Source: Mytilus galloprovincialis
Taxonomy: Eukaryota; Mollusca; Bivalvia; Mytilida; Mytilidae
Assembly: GCF_965363235.1 (NCBI RefSeq)
Contig: NC_134842.1
Location: 5,049,112 to 5,113,111, forward strand
Reading direction: 5' to 3'
Length of the DNA: 64,000 nucleotides
The notes under the pieces are model-generated. The model was given only the letters and a program-made list of their open reading frames with translations, ran no database searches and was not told the origin of the DNA. The translations under genes were made by a program, and so were the position numbers. Positions 22,660 through 32,902 of this stretch are shown here, in pieces; the first letter of the stretch is position 1, and the number at the start of each line of letters is the position of its first letter.

Positions 22660-22690
22660 ATATACAAAATATAGTCCTGGTATCTATGAT

Positions 22691-23720
22691 GAGTGTATTT
22701 AGTGCCATGAACAAGAAAACTAAACTAAACTCTACTACTTAGACATTTCAGTTCTAACCTTGTTTTCGAAGATATACGTGTGTTTAGTGTAAATGTTTAG
22801 CTATGCTGAACTCAAAGAGAAGCAAATTTCATGATTATTTTGAGTCGGTTAGAGGCAACCAAAATTTTGTGATTTAAAAAACTTTGTTAGCTTAGGTTGC
22901 TATATGTCATATTCGTCCGACAAAGCGGAATAACTCAGATCTATAAAGTAAAACGTATTAGGTTTACGACAATGAGTGTTTCTCTTTTTGTCAAATGTTC
23001 CTAGAAAAAAATCAATAAGCTTAAATAAGTTTTATAAATGTTTATATACATTTGAAATTGATGAATTTGTCACTGATAACATTTTTTTAAAATCTTTGCT
23101 AAACTTATCTACAACGACTTAGCGTGTGGAATATTGTGTGTCTATTTTATTGTGATCTTTATATACACCTGGTTGTTTGGATATTAGGTTGCCATATTCC
23201 CATGCTTCCGACGACAGCCAATTATGAATGCATCACTGTGTGGAAACTCTAGATTCGAAAGATTATTCTGAGTTGAGGCGTACACTCGACGCCAAAAGTC
23301 ATGTTACACTGTGTATCTGACTTGCAGACACATACAGTATCATGTATAAAATACAAATTCAATCAATTACCACCAGCAATTTATATTCATGTTTTGCAAA
23401 TAAGTAACAATCAAATTGATGAATAAGTGAAATTAAAATCATCAGGTACGATCAAATCAAAATAATATGTATATAGGCTAAATCAAAAACGATATTGAGC
23501 ATCTAAAAATAAAAATGCCAAAGTGTGCCATATAAAGCTAAGGGCAGTATAGCAACCATATTTAGTGGTGGGAAATAATAGTGTTTGGAATAAATCAACG
23601 TTTTATAGGATATTTTAAAAAACGTAGGATGATAGTGTATATATCACAATATCAATGCAGACAAGATAGTTGACAATGATTCATTATCATTTAACTAAAC
23701 AGTCAGCAGTGGCCATTGTT
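22691..23720. other. No recognisable gene
   Basis: AT-rich; no exon, domain or repeat recognised beyond low-complexity runs. Confidence 0.4.
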
Positions 23721-24075
23721 ATATTATAGTTCGTTTCTGTGTGTGTTGCATTTTAACGTTGTGTTTCTTTTTTGTCGTTTGTTTCCTCTTATATTTGAGT
23801 TTGAATTCACATTATTATAAGACGTGTCACGGTACTATTCAATCCCAAATTTATGTATTTAGTGTTGATGTTGTGTTTGTTGTTCTTGTCGGGTTTTGTC
23901 TAATGCTTAGTTCGTTTCTGTGTGTGTTACAATTTAATGTCGCGTCATTTTACTCCTCTTATATTTAATGCGTTTCCCTCAGATTTAGTTTATAACCCGG
24001 ATTTGTTGTTTTGTTCTATCTGTTTATGAGTTTTGAACAGTGGTATACTACTGTTACCTTTATCTATCATTCGTA
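23720..24075 (+). repeat. Interspersed repeat (inverse of 21293-21505) with an internal duplication
   Basis: TTCGTTTCTGTGTGTGTTGC and TTCGTTTCTGTGTGTGTTAC occur 180 bp apart. The right part runs through TAATGCGTTTCCCTCAG to GAACAGTGGTATACTACTGT, which is the reverse of the 21293-21505 family. Confidence 0.6.
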
Positions 24076-24189
24076 TACTTCAATGAATATGGTTTTCCTT
24101 TTCTTTTTTGCAGTTCGTAAGCAGTAATATTGATTTTTGCGTCTTACTAGAACTTGCTTTTTGGTATTTATGCATAGATTTTTGCCCAA

Positions 24190-24360
24190 ATAATAGAATT
24201 GAGTGTATAAATGGGGAATATGTGAAAAAGACAACAACCCAACCAAAGATAATATAACAGCCGAACTCCATCAATGTGTCTTCAACGCATCGAGAAAAAT
24301 CCAAAACCTGCAGGTGGGCCTCTACTTGCATCCAAATGATAAATGTGTACTAGTTCAGTG
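24190..24360 (-). repeat. Interspersed repeat, inverse of the 8399-8660 family
   Basis: AAATGGGGAATATGTGAAAA, GACAACAACCCAACCA, AACAGCCGAACTCCATCAAT and TGTCTTCAACGCATCGAGAA are the diverged reverse complement of the second half of 8399-8660. It abuts the pearl-like element. Confidence 0.6.
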
Positions 24361-24423
24361 AAAATGGACGTCACACTAAACGCCAAAATATTGAAATAAA
24401 CAAGTGAAACTGCGAGCTACTGC

Positions 24424-25193
24424 TCACTGATGATACCCCCGCCGCAAGTGGATAATATTAATAGTGTAAAAATATGGAAGTGTTCGGTAAACAGGAAGTT
24501 GTCGAGTGATGAATCTGAAAACACATCACACGGTATAGCTGACTTATAAAAATCCTGAAACCAAATTTCAGAAATCCTTGTATTGTAGTTCCTGAGAAAA
24601 ATGTGACGAAAATTTTTAACTTGGTTATCATGTGTAAAATCATACAAGTGTTCGGTAAACAGGAAGTTGTCGAGTGATGAATCTGAAAACGCATCACACG
24701 GTATACCTGACTTATATAAATCCTGAAACCAAATTTCAGAAATCCTTGTATTGTAGTTCCTGAGAAAAATGTGACGAAAATTTTCAACTTGGCTATCATG
24801 TGTAAAATCAGACAAGTGTTCGGTAAACAGGAAGTTGTCGAGTGATGAATCTGAAAACGCATCACACAGTATAGCTGACTTATATAAATCCTGAAACCAA
24901 ATTCAACTTGGCTATCATGTGTAAAATCAGACAAGTGTTCGGAAAACAGGAAGTTGTCAAGTGATGAATCTGAAAACGCATCACATGGTATGGCTGACAT
25001 ATATAAATGTTGATACCAAATTACAGAAAGGGTGGATGTGTAGTTCCTGAGAAAAATGTGACGAAAGTTTCATGGGACGGACTGACTGACGGACTGATGG
25101 ACTGACGGACTGATGGACGGACGGACTGACGGACGGACTGACAGACAGAGGTAAAACAGTATACCCCCCCTTTTTTAAAGCGGGGGTATAATA
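24424..25193 (-). mobile_element. Pearl/Helentron-like non-autonomous element with tandem core repeats
   Basis: The left end, GATACCCCCGCCGCAAG at 24432, is mirrored by GCGGGGGTATA at 25180-25190. Inside are four tandem copies of a core starting at about 24480, 24649, 24817 and 24937. The first two are ~168 bp; the third and fourth are ~120 bp and lack the same inner segment or tail. Then comes a tetranucleotide-rich tract (GGACGGACTGACTGACGGAC, 25076-25150), and then a terminal hairpin, TATACCCCC at 25160 pairing with GGGGGTATA. The order core repeats, tetranucleotide satellite, end hairpin is that described for bivalve pearl/CvA elements, which are Helentron-associated. The two long minus open frames here (24417-24815 and 24458-25000) are read-throughs of the core repeat and should not be called genes. 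Confidence 0.75.
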
Positions 25194-26010
25194 AAATATA
25201 AGAAATAAACAAGACTAATAAATGCCTGATTTGGAAGAGGCGCAAATATGCGGAAGGGTTTGGCATGTTTAGTGAAATCCCATTACATCTAACAATGTAG
25301 AAAAACAAACACACAGTTATACGCGCAGTAAAACTCAGTCCAAAATAAGTCTTAGTCCTATGTCAGAATATGTAACAAAAGAAACTAAGAACAAATGACA
25401 ATGATAAACTAATTAACAAATGACAACTAGCAGTTACTGACATGTCAGCTCCAGATCTCAATTAAACTGATTGAAAGATTACGTTTTCATTATATGCATA
25501 TCATGTACAACCCCTTCCGTTAGGGGTTATGTATTATTTCATCATAAAAATGTATGAGAACCCAAGTCGTGTAATACCAAAAAATTGTTTTAGAATAAAT
25601 AAGTGCATTTCCGATTCAAAGACCCTATAAGCATGATAAGTGAATCAATATAAAAATTCATCAATTTTCGTATTTCGGAGAAGACAAGTTCTAAATCACT
25701 TAATAAATGAGCTGTACATTCTCTAGGTTGTACACATGTTGTATATAAAGTAGCTGGCTCACTACTATCTGTCAACATCATTTCTCAAATGAAGTTAATA
25801 ATTGATCTTTGATTTAATTCTTTATTATCAATTTGAAATAAAACAATCATCAGTACAGTATATAGATAAACTTTAGATGGTTATCTGGCATCAGTTTTCT
25901 TGTAACAAATGACAGACGATATATAAAACAATGCATCGATTTTCACTTCAATTTGGTACAACTGTGTACGTAGTAATGTCTGTAGGTCTAAGACATTGAT
26001 AACATGCTAT
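25194..26010. other. Repeat scraps, no gene
   Basis: About 25200-25450 resembles the interior of the 29960-30070 repeat (AATGCCTGATTTGGAAGAGG, AGTGAAATCCCATT). Nothing else was recognised up to the last exon of the CUB gene. Confidence 0.4.
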
Positions 26011-26172
26011 TTATGTTACTTTGTAAACGTTTAAACTAAATCCAGCTCCAACGTTTGAAACGTCCGATGTAAACCCAACGTACATGTATCTGCCAGTCGA
26101 TACCATTGACGGTGGTAGAGTGTCACCACTAAAGGATCCGATGGGAACAAATCGATTTGCTGCATCGTATAC
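26011..26172 (-). CDS. CUB-domain gene, exon 3 (second half of CUB domain, stop)
   Basis: This last coding exon of the three-exon minus-strand gene reads VYDAANRFVPIGSFSG, LPPSMVSTGRYMYVGFTSD, and GAGFSLNVYKVT, then stops at 26011-26013. This is the second half of a CUB domain: the small hydrophobic strand G-FSG, the I/V-ST-GRYM-V-F-SD strand and the G-GF closing strand are all in place. A CTGCAG acceptor precedes it, phase 0, matching the phase-0 end of exon 2. Length is 53 codons plus stop. The conserved Cys usually found before the FSG strand is absent, so the domain has only part of the usual disulfides. Confidence 0.85.
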   Translation of the reverse strand, partial: VYDAANRFVPIGSFSGDTLPPSMVSTGRYMYVGFTSDVSNVGAGFSLNVYKVT

Positions 26173-26779
26173 CTGCAGTATATTATTAATCAATAATTAA
26201 TCAAGAATACCTCTTTTAATGTATTTGATATACTATTATGTCAATTTTGAAAAGAATACTGGAAAAAAATGTTGTACTTTGATTTTTGTGATTAAAATTG
26301 AAATGTCCTTATTTTGTCTTTCATTTGTTTTCATATGCATTTTCAGCATGCATTTTTATGCTTCAGGGTAACATATGATGTGCCTTTGAACTTGTACACC
26401 CCGTCATTGTGTGATTGTTCTATGATAATTTTTGTTTACTTGTCTTTTGTTTGTGTTTGTCTTTGTGCACTTTTTGTGTTTCTTTCTTGAATGTGACGTG
26501 GCTCTGTACTAATACATCCCGTCATTTTGTTATTGTTTCATGATAAATATTTGTTTATATATCTGTTTGCTTTATAGTGAGAATGATAATAACACAACGT
26601 TGACGGTTTAACACCTATTGTTGGCATTTGTTCCTGATATGTCTGTTTTGTTCACACATCGTTGTCAGTATTATGGAATTTTATACGACTGGCATACTAG
26701 TGAGAGGTTTAGTTTAATCTACAAGCATGTTAAATCCATCATTTTCTACACAAGAAAATGCCTATAAAATTTAAATTGT

Positions 26780-26965
26780 TATTTGGATGGAGAGTTGTCT
26801 CATTGGCACTCACACCACATCTGCCTTTATCTATACCAAGTCAGGAATATCAAAGTTAATGTCCGTTTGTTTGATGTGTTTGAGATTTTCATTTTGCCAA
26901 TAGATAAGGGCTTTTCCGTTTTGAATTTCCCTCGGAGTTCAGTATTTTGCGATTTTACGTATACG
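26780..26965 (+). repeat. Interspersed repeats inside intron 2 of the CUB gene
   Basis: GGATGGAGAGTTGTCTCATT and CACACCACATCTGCC belong to the ACACCACATCTTCC family. They are followed by ACCAAGTCAGGAATATCAAA, GTTTGATGTGTTTGAGATTT and CCCTCGGAGTTCAGTATTTT. That second repeat also occurs in pieces at 34775-34860, 46205-46290 and 62565-62700, and inverted at 36283-36350. Confidence 0.65.
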
Positions 26966-27556
26966 CTAGTACTTCTACAAAATCAATCAAAATGAAATCT
27001 TAATAAATCTTTAGTTAATAAATTCATACTTGGGATTCCTTTGAAATTAAGTTAGATTTTTTTTAATTGTTTCTATATGGAAGATTAGGTTGAATTATAT
27101 TATCGGCAAAGCATAATAATCAATAATGGTATTTAATGAAGAAAAAAAAATGAAAAAAACAATCGGGATACACAAAAAGGGACAATTAAAATGCATTTAA
27201 AATAATTCGTGATATCTCCAAGGTAATCAATTATTCATAGAACATAACAAAAACAAAACATCAAAAAGCGCCGAAAAGACATAAAAAAGGATATTACTTT
27301 TTTTTTTATAAAACAGGGAACAGCAAACTTTAGACTGGTCAACACGATTCAAAACAACAATCGAGGTACTCTAGATGTGTAAACAGATCCCAAACTACAT
27401 GTTGAACTCGTCGTGTGTGGATTTTAGAATTACTTATTACTTGCTGCACTTATGTTCAAGCAGTACGATGTTTTTTTACTTTTGTCTGTATTGTTCCTTT
27501 TCTAATATTGTTATCCATAAGACCAAATAACATGTTAATGCTTTGAATCAACAAAC

Positions 27557-27708
27557 CTTTACAAAGTCATATTCAGCCTCGGTACTGAAATTGGTAAATT
27601 GTATCATCGCTCTGTATCCAATGCCTACATCAATAGTCCATGTTTGATCAACATAATTACTATAATTTGTTGGATAGCCGTCAGAAGATATCGTTTCATG
27701 GAAGCAAT
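27557..27708 (-). CDS. CUB-domain gene, exon 2 (first half of CUB domain)
   Basis: The exon runs from a TTATAG acceptor (AG at 27709-27710) to a GTTTGT donor at 27556. It begins in phase 1: its first two bases AT complete a codon begun by the final G of exon 1. It then reads CFHETISSDGYPTNYSNYVD, QTWTIDVGIGYRAM, FTNFSTEAEYDFVK. This is the first half of a CUB domain, with the I-S-GYP-NY-N---WTI opening and the acidic E-YD-VKVYD stretch split exactly at the exon 2/3 junction. The E and D residues of the CUB calcium site (E-x-x-x-x-YD-x-V) are present. Fifty codons. Confidence 0.87.
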
Positions 27709-27759
27709 CTATAATTGATCACAAAACTATAACTATATTAATTTTTAAAGGAATCTGTT

Positions 27760-27960
27760 ACTAAAGGCAACAGTGGTTTACTGGTGTTTCAAAAGTCATA
27801 AATAGATTTCGGGAAAACAAATCCGTGTAAAAAACAAAAACCGAGGGAATAACATTCACTACAATCCTGTCCCTTTTTCCCCGAATGTTACCTACCGAAA
27901 TATGTTTTCTATCGGGGTTGTCCTTACTTGAGCAACATGACCATACCCTTTGGAATCGTT
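27760..27960 (-). repeat. Interspersed repeat, diverged AACAGTAGTATACCGCTGTT family
   Basis: GGCAACAGTGGTTTACTGGT, AGTCATAAATAGATT, AACCGAGGGAATAACATTCA and CTACAATCCTGTCCC align with 21293-21505 and the following repeat. It lies just upstream of exon 2 of the CUB gene, in its first intron. Confidence 0.55.
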
Positions 27961-28360
27961 CGCCTCTTTTGTACAGATCTATAGAGAATGATATATTTGG
28001 GAGACATTTAATTGTAAGGAAAAACGCTTAAACGGTTTTAATCCTTACTGGTGGTAGGTCGCAATCAAAGAGTACCATATTGGTTTTTAAAATGCAATTG
28101 GAATCGCCATTGACTTTTCTGATTATATACTGCTGCAAAATATAAGCTTAAATATTTCAAGCTGATACATATTATTTTGTGTATTTCGTTGAACCTCTTC
28201 TTCACTTTTTTTGTTTTTCCCGATACTTTATTGTGCTCATACTTACATTGGGATATTTTGATTTTGACTACCTCTTATAATAGAACTTTCAAATAATTAA
28301 TTGATCATTGTAAAAGTCAACAAAAAAAATCATCAAAGATACCTATAATACTATTTGGTT

Positions 28361-28402
28361 CGCCCGACGTGGTTTTCATCTTTACAAGACTTTTCAGAGG
28401 CG
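28361..28402 (-). ncRNA. Decayed hammerhead ribozyme in intron 1 of the CUB gene
   Basis: On the minus strand: CGCCT, CTGAAAA (for CTGATGA), GTCTTGTAAAGAT, GAAA, ACCACGTC and GGGCG, which pairs with CGCCT. The flanking GGTATCTTTGATGAT-like phrase on the minus strand matches the retrozyme body. Two changes in the first core box make it inactive. Compensating changes in stem I (CGCCT/GGGCG instead of GCGTCA/TGGCGT) suggest a distinct subfamily. Confidence 0.5.
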
Positions 28403-29260
28403 AAATTATGACGTCAAGCTAAATTTTATATGCATTAAAAGTGCATTGAATACCGGAATTTAGATAAAGGTGTGCCAAAAAATGACAACGGATAACAATG
28501 GAAGTATTACATTCGAAATATGACATGATTCCTCCATTGGTCTGGTGTTAAAACAGAAATAGTGTTTTTTTCACATTTAAGTAAATGTTGAATTACAGAA
28601 AAAGAACCTATGATTAATATTTCATGTTTTCTTAAACACAAAAGTGAGCTTTGATCGCCTGCTCTGCGCTTCAATTAACTCATAAACAGGTAAGATTTTT
28701 GTCGTTTTAGAAATCTTTAGTGTTTAACATAAGTTTTTTCCAATCTTAAACAAAGTTGGGTTTTTTTCAAATTGACTGAATCATTTGAAAAGTACAAAAC
28801 AAAAATATATTGCTTACATCGTGGAAAGACAAACAAGTTAAATATTAAGGTTGGTAACAAATTTTCTGTCATTTCAGACTTTACATTTTATATTAAAAAC
28901 CAAAGTCAAGGTTGAGGTACATTTGGCGATTCAGCACATCATCTGTTCCAAATATTCGGCTAGATCGTCCTATGGGAAAGGTAATAAAAAAGCGCTTCAG
29001 ACGAAAAACAAATCTCTTATTTGGATTACGATTAAATGCAGCAGTGAAAATTTGTATTTTTAAACTAGTTTTTTTTGGCAAAAGGAGTTAGTTACCTGTT
29101 AATATTCAGGCATGTTCTGATCTAGCCTCCTTTTTCCTACCTAGAAAAGTTTAGTGTATTGATACGCTATTGTATTCTGACCACATTATGAATATGTTAA
29201 TAATGATAACTATTAACAAGATATATGAAAATAAAAAGGTAACACGTCATTTCATACCTC

Positions 29261-29450
29261 TGCCATTTCGTTCCAAAAATTACCATTTCGTTCAAAAAAT
29301 TATCATTTTGTTCCCAAAATTACCATTTTGTTCCCAAAATTACCATTTCGTTCCCAAAATTACTATTTGGTTCCCAAATTTACCTTTTCTTACCCAACAT
29401 TTACCATTTCGTTCCTACGAGAAAAAACATTTCGTTCCTTATGGACCAGA
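29261..29450. repeat. 21-bp minisatellite (CCATTTCGTTCCCAAAATTA)
   Basis: Seven to eight copies of a 21-bp unit, TTACCATTTCGTTCCCAAAA with one more base, sit head to tail, with spacing slipping in the last copies. Because 21 is a multiple of three, the tract stays open on the plus strand (29170-29481). The translation is an artefact. Confidence 0.85.
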
Positions 29451-29734
29451 CGCATTTACAATTTCGTACCTCATTTACTAAATACATGTTTCTATTTCGT
29501 ATCACATATTTATAAAGTCATCTTTTTATAAAGCTGTTTTGTATTTAGATATGATTTTTTTCTTTTATCAATTTATTGGAAAGTAGAATACTGCTGTTAC
29601 ATAAATATAGGCTGTTTTTCACAATGCAATGCAATTTTGAGCATTTGTGTTACATTTTAAACGATGTCAATCTTACATGGAAGTGGACACATTTGTCTTC
29701 ATTCTTGATATTGAAATGTAAGTTGTATTTATAA

Positions 29735-30230
29735 AAAAGAAGATGTGGTATGATTGCCAATGACACAGACATTAACAACTATATGTCACCGTACGGCCTC
29801 CAACAATTAGCAAAGCCCATAACGCATATTCAGCTGTTAAAGGCCCCGATAAGACAATGTAAAATAATTCAAACGAAAAAACCAACGGCCTTATTTATAT
29901 AAAGAAATGAACGAAAAACAAATATGTAACACATAAACAAACGACAACCACTGAATTACAGGCTCCTAACTTGGAACAGGCACATACATAAATAATGTGA
30001 CGGGGTTAAACATGTTAGCGGGATCCCAACTCTCCCCCTAACCTAGGACAGTGGTTTAACAGAACAACATAAGACCGAACTATGAAAATCAGTTAAAGAA
30101 GGCTTAACTCATCAGGTTGACAAAAATACAAGTGGACGTGGCCAGGTACTTATACATCCCGACACAAAAAAAATACAATGAACAAATCTGAGAGTACTCA
30201 CAGTTTAACATATATAAAGGTTGAACACGG
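29735..30230 (-). repeat. Long copy of the ATACCACATCTTC interspersed repeat (inverted)
   Basis: The chain runs GAAGATGTGGTATGATTGCC, ATTAACAACTATATGTCACC, GTACGGCCTC, AACCAACGGCCTTATTTATA, AAACAAACGACAACCACTGA, ATTACAGGCTCCTAACTTGG, GTGACGGGGTTAAACATGTT and AACCTAGGACAGTGGTTTAA. About 500 bp makes it one of the most complete copies in the window. Partial copies lie at 53400-53640 and 54590-54930. No ORF. Confidence 0.7.
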
Positions 30231-30429
30231 ATGTGGTCACTTTCATTTTTGACAAAAACTATCTGCAAAGTGACATGTTATGGCATATTTGATAGATTTA
30301 TAATATTGAAGCTTGAATTTAAGCGTTTTTATGACGAAATCAGTTCAAATCTTTCACATAAACTAATTGAATCGACAGAATTAGTTAAAAAGTGTCCAAA
30401 TCTTTCATCAGATGAACCTGACGTTTGAT

Positions 30430-30640
30430 GCCAAATAAAGGCAACAGTAGTATACCGCTGTTCGAAATTTATAAATCGATTGAGACAAAAAACAACAAAT
30501 CCGGGATACAAACTAAAACTGAAGGAAACGCATCAAATGTAAGAGGAGAACTACGACACAACAGAAACACAACATTTAAATGTAACACACAAAGAAACGA
30601 ACTATAATATAACAAAGGCCATATCCCTGACATGGTACAG
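30430..30640 (-). repeat. Interspersed repeat, AACAGTAGTATACCGCTGTT family
   Basis: AGGCAACAGTAGTATACCGC, TGTTCGAAATTTATAAATCG, ACTGAAGGAAACGCATCAAA and AGAGGAGAACTACGACACAA match 21293-21505 closely, in the same orientation. Confidence 0.75.
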
Positions 30641-31947
30641 GACATTTTAAGTGGTGGGTTGAATCTGATTTTGTGGCATGCCAAACCTACCGCTTTTATG
30701 GCAATATTAAATATAACATATAAACGATAACATTACATGACAGGAATACAATACAAATAAATGAGGGAACATATAGGACAGAGACACACACACCAACATT
30801 GACCCGTATCTGATCTTCTTCTTCTGTTAAGATCGACGATTTGTTAGATTTAGCAGCACTTGCAGGATTTCTCATTTATTAATTTTCAATTTTGTAAATA
30901 TGAGTTTGGTAAACCAAAAAAAAGTTATTATAAGTTGTTTCTTAGAAATACAGTGAAAATGAAAACACACAAGAAGGAAAAGAAAAATGTTTGCATACAA
31001 ATTTGCACCTTATGTAAAAATTAAAGTAATTACAGTGATTTTTCCAATTTGATATATTACAAATTATCATTTATTTTTATTCTTATATCCCAGTAAGCAT
31101 CTTAATTTCAAACACGGTTGAGAAATATCTTTCTTTTTTCGTGTGTATTGCAAAAAGAAAAACCACCATGCATATGCTATATACATATGGGTTAAACTAC
31201 ACCTAACGATAATCCATTAAATATGTACCGATCATCAATGAGACAGTTTATACAAAGAAATGAAAAAAAAAGAAAAAAAGATTAAGAGGTACGAATTGAC
31301 ATATATTTAAATCTTTCATGAGGTACGAAATTGCATATATATAAATGTTCCATGAAAAAGATACGCGCTTACGCAAATTATTCAACCGAAATCGTAGCCT
31401 TATTAAACAATTGACCGTAAACAGAGCAAACAATAGTAAGAAGATTACACACAGAACATATGATTTTATTTTGTTTATCTATTGGAGATCTGTTGACACT
31501 TTTACATAGAGTGATTATCAAAAATAACACTGTTGATGTTGATTCGAAAATACTGAATTTTATTATGCTATGGTATTTTCCATCATATTTCACTATTATT
31601 TAAAAAAAAAAACAGAGCGAGAAAAAATGTGTGGGTTTAGTTGAAATAAACATTACTTTTTTTTAAAAACGATATCACAACTATAACGGACATTTGGAAT
31701 TCAGAAACTGCAAAATTTATCTGAAATGTATTTCAGAATTTTCTAAAATTAAAAACGGCAATTCCAAAAGATTTTGTTCAAATTTTGAAATCTAGCGGAA
31801 ACCATAATCTGCATAATGAAATTGGAATTAAAGACATCTAATGACCTTGAGATTCTGAACATAAGCATCCAAACAATAAAACCATCGAAGTAAAAAACTA
31901 AGATATATTCGTTCGCTATTAAATAATATATCTCCAAAATGTAAAAT

Positions 31948-32508
31948 TAAGCGGGAGGAAATATTTGGAAACACTACACCTCGGGAAAATATGTGGTCGG
32001 AACTAAAACAGCTGAAAATTGAAAATAAAGTTAAAGATATCAAATCGTCGCTGGGCTTCTAAAATGTTGTAAATTACAATTTTTTCAATAAAAAGATATC
32101 TTACAGAGAGGCTTTGAAAATTTTGGCAAAATGCATGCTTCCAAAATGTCGTATGTGAACTTGAACATTTTTGTAAATAGCAGTGAAATAAAAGCTTTGA
32201 CATTTCTGGATTATCCAAGAACTTAAACTATTTTCACAGAAATAAAGAAATGTACAACTATTTTTTTCCCACGGCCATTCTACAACGATTTCCAAGTTTT
32301 CATTCAACATTTTGGAAGCAAAGTTTACAAACAACTGACATTGGCAATTTTGTAATATGTCTTATTTCACACATTTTGATTGGTCTAACTGTATGCTATT
32401 TTGTAATACCAAAGATTTCCTCCCGCCCTTACCATTGGTGTCAAAAAGTATTTTTAGCCAAAAAAGTCATATACGACATTTTAGAAGCCCAGCGACGAAA
32501 AGGAAAAT
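31948..32508. repeat. Imperfect inverted repeat built from GGGAGGAAAT...GCTGGGCTTCTAAAATG units
   Basis: ATCGTCGCTGGGCTTCTAAA at about 32043-32062 is mirrored by TTTAGAAGCCCAGCGACGA at about 32480-32499. GCTTCCAAAATGT at about 32136 is mirrored by ACATTTTGGAAGC at about 32308. GCGGGAGGAAAT at 31950 is mirrored by ATTTCCTCCCGC near 32416, though out of register. Open frames on both strands here are shadows of the repeat. It looks like two copies of one repeat in opposite orientation. Confidence 0.55.
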
Positions 32509-32510
32509 GA

Positions 32511-32902
32511 CACATTTGTCAAAATGATAACGACATAGAAACCCTGAAACACTTATATTTCAGTTGTAGTACATCACAGTTAATATTAAACAAGCTGCAA
32601 GAAATACTTAATAAATCAAAAATAGGAATAAATAATTCTATTCTTGAAAAGGACATACTGTTAGGAAATTACACAGGACTTCTCAAATATGAAAATTCTC
32701 TAAACACAATTATCATAAATTCTAAATGGACTCTATGGAAAATTAGGAATTCAAAAAAATATAACAAAACGCCAAAAGCAACTCATGAAATTTATAATAT
32801 CTCGAAATATATCTTGAAAAATAATCGAAAATTTGTGCTTCAATTGAAAGGCATTGACGTCATCGATGGAACTAAATTGAAGTCGGTGATTATGACAATT
32901 TA
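32511..32902 (+). pseudogene. C-terminal fragment of an L1-like retrotransposon ORF2
   Basis: A single frame is open from 32511 to a stop at about 32902. It starts HICQNDNDIETLKHLYFSC, the C-x2-C...ET-x-H-L-x-x-x-C finger that follows the RT in L1/Tx1-type elements. A lysine- and isoleucine-rich tail of about 110 residues follows, including LLGNY and a W-LWKIRN-KK-N stretch typical of those C-termini. No RT is attached. The frame is intact for ~130 codons, so this piece is better preserved than the LINE at 1480-3245. Confidence 0.7.

Larger units (their letters stand above)
22160..22690 (+). mobile_element. Retrozyme: one 349-bp monomer between two hammerheads
   Basis: The two hammerhead regions have cleavage positions after 22304 and after 22653, which defines a 349-bp monomer. 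The monomer contains a structured core: ACTGGG (22359-) and CTGGTG pair with CACCAG and CCCAGT about 45-60 bp on, the loop holding CCGAGGGTAT. The same core recurs at 43719-43790 and 38395-38466. The arrangement hammerhead, non-coding body, hammerhead is that of a retrozyme copied from circular RNA. Retrozymes encode no protein and depend on another element's reverse transcriptase. Confidence 0.8.

Noticed and set aside
24417-25000. Long minus-strand open frames (132 and 180 codons) as genes
   Set aside because: They are read-throughs of the ~168-bp core repeat of a mobile element; the same peptide repeats three or four times and shifts frame between copies.
29170-29531. Open frames rich in FRSQNYHFVP-like repeats as a repeat protein
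   Set aside because: They arise from a 21-bp minisatellite, which cannot bring in a stop once one unit is open.
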